10,091 nucleotides of DNA from Kiritimatiellia bacterium. Lineage in GTDB: Bacteria > Verrucomicrobiota > Kiritimatiellia > RFP12 > DVOR01. The stretch is from the NCBI GenBank assembly GCA_900771325.1, contig CAAGNN010000189.1, positions 1-10,091 on the forward strand. The letters are read 5' to 3'. The notes under the pieces were generated by a model. It was not told the DNA's origin. It saw nothing but the letters and a program-made list of their open reading frames with translations, and did no database searches. Positions 6,851-10,091 of this stretch are shown in pieces. A program made the position numbers and the translations under genes. The stretch's first letter is position 1. Each line of letters opens with the position of its first letter.

Positions 6851-7825
6851 TCACTTGTTGTTGACGCGCACGACGCGGAAGGTGACATTGGGATAGCCCT
6901 GGGAGGGGACGCGGAGTTCGCCCTTGCGCTCGGTGCGGCAGTCGGTGCGCGCGGAGTCGTAGGCGCCGCCCTTGACCACCTGTTTGCCCTGCTGCGTGGT
7001 GGTGCACCACTCCCAACAGTTGCCCCACATATCGATGGCTCCGCAGGCACTCAGCGTCTTGGCATAGCGCGTGACGGGGGTGGTGGAGGGGTTGCCCTCG
7101 CCGCAGTTGAAGTCGGCATCCTTGGGCATATGGCCGGCGGCAAACTCCCATTCGCTCTCGGTGGGCAGACGGTAGGTGGCCTCGCTCTCCTTCTGGCTCA
7201 ACCAAACGCAGTAGGCGTGCGCATCGGCGTAGGAGACGTTGGTGACCGGGTGGTTCTCCTTCCCGGCCGGCGCGTTGCGCCCCTGCCAACCCTTCGGCGC
7301 GGGCCGCGCGTTGGCCGCCAGGAACTTGGCATAGTCGCCACAGGTGACGGGCGTGTAGGCAATATCCACATTCTCTGCCGCGCCAATCAGGGGCAGAAAG
7401 CCATCCTCGCTCTCGCGCGACCCGGGCCGCAGCCGCGAGTCGGTGAAGCGGCGCATATTCTGCTCAATGCGCGCCGCGCGCGTGGCGTACATCTCATCGA
7501 CAATCTCCTGCATCTCCTGGACCTTCGAGGCGTGCTTGGCCGTGCGCTTGAGTTCGGCCAACTTCGCCTCCTTTCGGCGGATGACGGCATCGTAATTTGC
7601 GGCGATTTGCTTGCGCAACGCCTCGCGATTTTGCTGCGTGGGCTGCTGACGGTAGGCGGCAATCAACGCCCGGGTCTCCTCGTTCAGCTCGGGCCGCTCC
7701 TTCTCGATGGTGGTGCTGAAGCGGAAGAGCTTGGCCTCGCCCTGACCCTTCGGTCCCGCCCACAACGAACAGGCAACGCAACAACCCAAAACCAACAGCC
7801 AACATCTCATCGTCTCTCTCTTCAT
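6851..7825 (-). CDS. Secreted coiled-coil protein with SUMF1/FGE-like domain
   Basis: A 324-residue exported protein. I take the ATG at 7825 as the start, 8 bases after AAAGGA; a GTG directly upstream is also possible. The N-terminus is hydrophobic and Cys-rich (CWLLVLGCCVACSLWA, 8-23), a signal peptide or lipoprotein signal. Residues about 41-128 are charged and helical, probably coiled coil. Residues about 142-322 are a formylglycine-generating-enzyme/sulfatase-modifying domain: TPVTCGDYAKFLAAN (158-172), HPVTNVSYADAHAYCVWLS (192-210), YRLPTESEWEFAA (218-230), DMWGNCWEWC (265-274) and VKGGAYDSARTDC (284-296). True FGE has two copper-binding cysteines after the GGS motif. Here the first is Ser291 and only the second, Cys296, remains, so sulfatase activation is unlikely. 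A structural or ligand-binding role is more probable. It is divergent from the peptidase pair on its right. Confidence 0.85.
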   Translation of the reverse strand: MKRETMRCWLLVLGCCVACSLWAGPKGQGEAKLFRFSTTIEKERPELNEETRALIAAYRQQPTQQNREALRKQIAANYDAVIRRKEAKLAELKRTAKHASKVQEMQEIVDEMYATRAARIEQNMRRFTDSRLRPGSRESEDGFLPLIGAAENVDIAYTPVTCGDYAKFLAANARPAPKGWQGRNAPAGKENHPVTNVSYADAHAYCVWLSQKESEATYRLPTESEWEFAAGHMPKDADFNCGEGNPSTTPVTRYAKTLSACGAIDMWGNCWEWCTTTQQGKQVVKGGAYDSARTDCRTERKGELRVPSQGYPNVTFRVVRVNNK

Positions 7826-7900
7826 CACAAGCATCCTTTCTACCCTATAAGAACGCAAACGCCGCCCACAATCTACACCCCAAAATCCTTTTTCTTCGCT

Positions 7901-7980
7901 TCTCCGCCCCGGGTTGATCCTCGATCCGCCCCGGGTTCGAGGTGGACCCGCCCCGGGTTGACCTTGGACCCGGGGCGGAT
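7901..7980 (+). repeat. 22-bp repeat (locus 2), three direct units plus an inverted one
   Basis: Cores ending in CCGCCCCGGGTT start at 7901, 7923 and 7945, again at an exact 22-base period, with linkers GATCCTC and CGAGGTG. A fourth core lies inverted at about 7967-7980. Unit three (7948-7958, CCGCCCCGGGT) and the inverted unit (7968-7978) form a perfect 11-bp stem around a 9-base loop. This is the same family and orientation as the array at 145-254, so it is a dispersed intergenic element. Confidence 0.9.
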
Positions 7981-8048
7981 GCGTTTTGAGGGTGGGCCAG
8001 GTGTCCGCCGGGGTGGTGCTTCAGCCTCCGGGCGGGCGCAACAGGGGG

Positions 8049-8078
8049 TTGACGCGCGGGGCGGGGATATGCTACAAG
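8049..8078 (+). promoter_or_regulatory. Candidate promoter of the peptidase pair
   Basis: TTGACG (8049-8054) and TACAAG (8073-8078) are spaced by 18 bases. The -10 matches 4 of 6 consensus positions. An alternative -10, TATGCT (8068-8073), would be too close. Transcription from here would give a leader of about 55 bases to the ATG at 8139. Confidence 0.4.
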
Positions 8079-8138
8079 GAAGGAAGTAAATGGCGGAAGT
8101 GCACCGCTGAACCCCCAGAGAAGCAAGGAGGCTCGACG

Positions 8139-8858
8139 ATGAACCTACGTTGGATGATTGGATGGATGGCGGCCGTGGTGACGGCCGGAGCGTTGCGTGC
8201 CGCGATGACGGCGGGCGCGGCTGAGCGTTTGGCCGCGCGGATGATTGAACAGGAACCGGCGTTGAAGACGGCCTTCGGCGGGCACAAGGTGGCCGAGGCC
8301 GAGGCGATTGGCGCGCTGTGGGTGGTGCGTCTGGCCGATGACGCGGGCTATCTTTTGCTTTCGGGGAGCGAGGTCTCGCCGACCTTGGAGGGCTATGGCA
8401 CGGTGCCGTGGGCGCTGCCTCCGGAGGGGTCTCCCGCGCGTTCGGTCTTGGAGGGGTTGGTGCGCCACGCGGCGGGGGCGGAGGCGGTCGCGCCGGCGCG
8501 GTTGAAGGCGGCAAAGCTCCTGGCGAGCACGGAAACCTCGACGCTCGACCCGGCGGCGCGCGCACAGGTGTTGGGTCCTTTCCTGGAGACGAAGTGGGAT
8601 CAGAATGGCCCCTACAATCGCTACACGCCGGTGGATAAGAGCAACGATAGCGGCGAGACCGGTTGCGTGGCCACGGCTGCCGCGCAGATGATGGCCTACT
8701 ACCGCTGGCCGGCGCGGGTGGAGGTTACGGACGCCACCGGCCAGACCGAAGGACGCAGTGCCGCCGCCGGTCAACGTTACTTCCGATTGCCGCTCACCGA
8801 GACTGGCACCAGCGGTTTCTTCTCTGTCTCGGTCTTTAGCGAGGAGGTGAGCGAATGA
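8139..8858 (+). CDS. Truncated C10 (streptopain-like) peptidase
   Basis: A 239-residue exported protein. The start is fixed by AAGGAGG (8125-8131), 7 bases upstream, and by a signal peptide (MNLRWMIGWMAAVVTAGALRAA). Residues about 45-125 resemble the propeptide/Spi inhibitor module of family C10, with the WVVRLADDAGYLLLSG strand pattern at 61-76. FLETKWDQNGPYNRYTP at 148-164 and GETGCVATAAAQMMAYYRWP at 172-191 match the streptopain active-site region; Cys176 is the expected nucleophile. The protein stops about 48 residues after that block. The half of the fold that carries the catalytic His and the Asn/Trp region is missing, so it should be inactive alone as a C10 peptidase. The stop overlaps the next start (ATGA at 8855-8858), so it is translationally coupled to the C66-like gene. 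It may be a decayed peptidase, or a retained propeptide-plus-pseudoenzyme partner. Confidence 0.8.
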   Translation: MNLRWMIGWMAAVVTAGALRAAMTAGAAERLAARMIEQEPALKTAFGGHKVAEAEAIGALWVVRLADDAGYLLLSGSEVSPTLEGYGTVPWALPPEGSPARSVLEGLVRHAAGAEAVAPARLKAAKLLASTETSTLDPAARAQVLGPFLETKWDQNGPYNRYTPVDKSNDSGETGCVATAAAQMMAYYRWPARVEVTDATGQTEGRSAAAGQRYFRLPLTETGTSGFFSVSVFSEEVSE

Positions 8859-10091
8859 GCAATCGAAACTGGCCCTTGGGGCGGGCCCTTGTGGCCGCGC
8901 TGTTGGTGGTTGGAGCCCTGCGGGCCGACGATTGGATTACTTGGACGGAGCTACCGGCGGCGAAGGTGCTCACGCGCTTTCCGCCGGGGGTGGTCTACGA
9001 GGCAGGTGCGTGGAAGGGGTGGTACGATGTCACGAAGTTGGGAAATGTGTCCACCACGCAGTGGGGCGAGGTCAACGACTGGGGTTACTGTTGGGCCTTT
9101 AGTGCGGTGAATATGGCGGCGTGGTGGCTCGATCGCTACCGCGCGGCTGGCGGCGAGGTGAATGCGACGCTCTCGCCCACCGCGGATACCTACCTAAATG
9201 GCACGAGCAAGTATGGCTACCAAGCGGCCTTAGCGGACGCAATTCCCGACTATTGGGAGCCGAAGGGCGGCAACTCCTCCAACTGCCTCTCCTGGCTTTT
9301 CACCGGCGAGGCGATTGAATACACTGGCGACTCCCTAGCCAAGCTACGCGTCAAGCCCTCGGGAGGCTTCTTCCGGGAGCTGATTCCCGAGAGCGCGGTG
9401 CCGGACTTCTCGTGCTACTTCCGCCGCGAGTTGGAGGTCTCCGACTTCACCCCTTGGGGCACGGACGAAGAGAGCGTGCTCTTTTACTTCTCCGACATTC
9501 TCTTCCAGATGCTAGCGCGCGGTCCGGCCGCCGTTGAAATCCCCAACCACGCCTTCACCCTCTGGGGTGCCGAGTTCAAGGAGGCCACCTATAACGGGGC
9601 GACCCGCTGGAAGGTCACGAAGGTCTATGTGGCCGATAACGACCGCAGCGAGACCGAGGGCACCGCGCCTCAACTCTTGTCGCTGGACGTGACGGTGACG
9701 AAACCGCCGATGCTCTCGACCAAGACCCCCACCATTACTGGCTACAAAGCCTCCGCCTATATCTATCGCTTGGTGCCGCTCTATGGCTATGAGGCCGACG
9801 GTCTGCCAGACCCCGAGCCGGATCCAGAGCCAGAACCGACCCCTGACCCGGAGCCAGAACCGACGCCTGACCCCGAGCCCGGTGCGCCGATTGTTCCCCC
9901 GGCGGACGAGCCGATTGCCGATGAGGACCTCTCTTCTCATTACACCTACGAGATTCACCGCAGTTATTGGGCGGCCCGGCAGCGCGCGTTGGCACAGGGA
10001 AAGTTGCTCTTTGTGCTGAGCGGTGCGGATTGGTGTAGCTGGTGTTCGCGCGTCAAGAACTACCTTAACGCCAAGCCCGGCTTTGGCGATC
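8855..10091 (+). CDS. IdeS/Mac-like (C66) cysteine peptidase with thioredoxin-like domain, partial
   Basis: The gene runs off the right edge; 412 codons are visible. GAGGAGG (8841-8847) is its RBS and its ATG overlaps the previous stop. The signal peptide is MSNRNWPLGRALVAALLVVGALRA (1-24). Residues about 50-310 match the IdeS/Mac family of streptococcal IgG-cleaving endopeptidases: GWYDVTK at 55-61 (Lys61 aligns with the oxyanion Lys84 of IdeS), CWAFSAVNMAAWWLDRY at 79-95 with nucleophile Cys79, NHAFTLWGAEF at 231-241 with His232, and YVADND at 258-263 with Asp261 and Asp263 in the place of the IdeS DxD. All catalytic positions are present. A Pro/Glu/Asp linker follows (about 319-343). Then comes the start of a thioredoxin-like domain, LLFVLSGADWCSWCSRVKNYL at 384-404, with CSWC at 394-397. 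The substrate is unknown; IgG cleavage cannot be assumed. Confidence 0.85.
   Translation, partial: MSNRNWPLGRALVAALLVVGALRADDWITWTELPAAKVLTRFPPGVVYEAGAWKGWYDVTKLGNVSTTQWGEVNDWGYCWAFSAVNMAAWWLDRYRAAGGEVNATLSPTADTYLNGTSKYGYQAALADAIPDYWEPKGGNSSNCLSWLFTGEAIEYTGDSLAKLRVKPSGGFFRELIPESAVPDFSCYFRRELEVSDFTPWGTDEESVLFYFSDILFQMLARGPAAVEIPNHAFTLWGAEFKEATYNGATRWKVTKVYVADNDRSETEGTAPQLLSLDVTVTKPPMLSTKTPTITGYKASAYIYRLVPLYGYEADGLPDPEPDPEPEPTPDPEPEPTPDPEPGAPIVPPADEPIADEDLSSHYTYEIHRSYWAARQRALAQGKLLFVLSGADWCSWCSRVKNYLNAKPGFGD
9809..9883 (+). repeat. Pro/Glu/Asp linker coded by a 24-base repeat
   Basis: The linker between the C66-like and thioredoxin-like domains is built from the 8-residue unit PEPEPTPD, coded by a 24-base unit present about two to three times. 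The linker should be extended and rigid, a common spacer in secreted multidomain proteins. Repeat number could vary between strains by in-frame slippage. Confidence 0.75.

Larger units (their letters stand above)
7826..8138. other. Divergent intergenic region with repeat
   Basis: This region separates the - strand SUMF1-like gene from the + strand peptidase pair. On the - strand, AAAGGA (7834-7839) is the RBS, and TTGTGG / TATAGG (complement of 7866-7871 and 7844-7849, 16-base spacer) is a weak promoter candidate implying a very short leader. The 22-bp repeat lies at 7901-7980. On the + strand, TTGACG (8049-8054) and TACAAG (8073-8078, 18-base spacer) is a weak promoter candidate. An open frame running into the + gene from 7986 is not used, because the RBS and signal peptide fix the start at 8139. 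Confidence 0.55.

Noticed and set aside
7986..8138. Upstream extension of the C10-like gene to an ATG at 7986
   Set aside because: The extension has no RBS and covers the candidate promoter. The ATG at 8139 has AAGGAGG at 7 bases and opens a signal peptide.
8700..8900. Frameshift as the cause of the short C10 gene
   Set aside because: I looked for the rest of the C10 fold in the other frames around and after the stop and saw none; the downstream sequence codes for the C66-like protein.
1..10091. tRNA, rRNA, riboswitch, insertion sequence or phage genes
   Set aside because: No cloverleaf, rRNA motif, transposase/integrase or terminal inverted repeat pair was recognised in the window.

Overview
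The window is GC-rich, with RBS-led genes and strongly C/G-ending codons. A Tat-exported Gfo/Idh/MocA (GH109-type) protein, a PEP-CTERM surface protein, a SUMF1-type secreted protein and several secreted host-glycan or host-protein functions together point to the PVC superphylum. A gut-type Kiritimatiellota/Verrucomicrobiota-like bacterium fits best. This is inferred from gene content; no marker gene is present.

Layout. 1-623 has no convincing gene. It holds a five-unit 22-bp tandem repeat, a small hairpin, a Z-DNA-type alternating tract and, at its right end, a good sigma70 promoter. 624-5923 is a three-gene + strand operon: an exported GH109-like Gfo/Idh/MocA protein, a ROK/ASKHA-type sugar kinase and a sodium:solute symporter with an unusual soluble insertion. 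Stem-loops sit between the cistrons and a strong intrinsic terminator follows. 6150-6773 is a monocistronic PEP-CTERM (exosortase-sorted) LamG-like surface protein. Its likely promoter has eight consecutive G in the -35/-10 spacer. A bidirectional-looking terminator separates it from a convergent - strand gene (6851-7825) for a secreted coiled-coil + SUMF1-like protein that lacks one of the two FGE catalytic cysteines. 7826-8138 is a divergent intergenic region with a second copy of the 22-bp repeat. 8139-10091 holds two translationally coupled secreted cysteine-peptidase-type genes. The first is a C10 (streptopain-like) protein that stops before the catalytic His. The second is an IdeS/Mac-like (family C66) peptidase with all catalytic residues, followed by a Pro/Glu linker and a thioredoxin-like CSWC domain that runs off the window.

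How they fit together. The operon looks like a route for taking up and phosphorylating a sugar, plausibly GalNAc or another amino sugar released from host glycans. The right end looks like a secreted proteolysis module related to streptococcal SpeB and IdeS folds. The most unusual items are the C10-fragment/C66-thioredoxin pair, a marked avoidance of the tetranucleotide CATG that visibly shapes codon choice before Met, the G8 promoter tract, and the 22-bp repeat family with linkers that change orientation.
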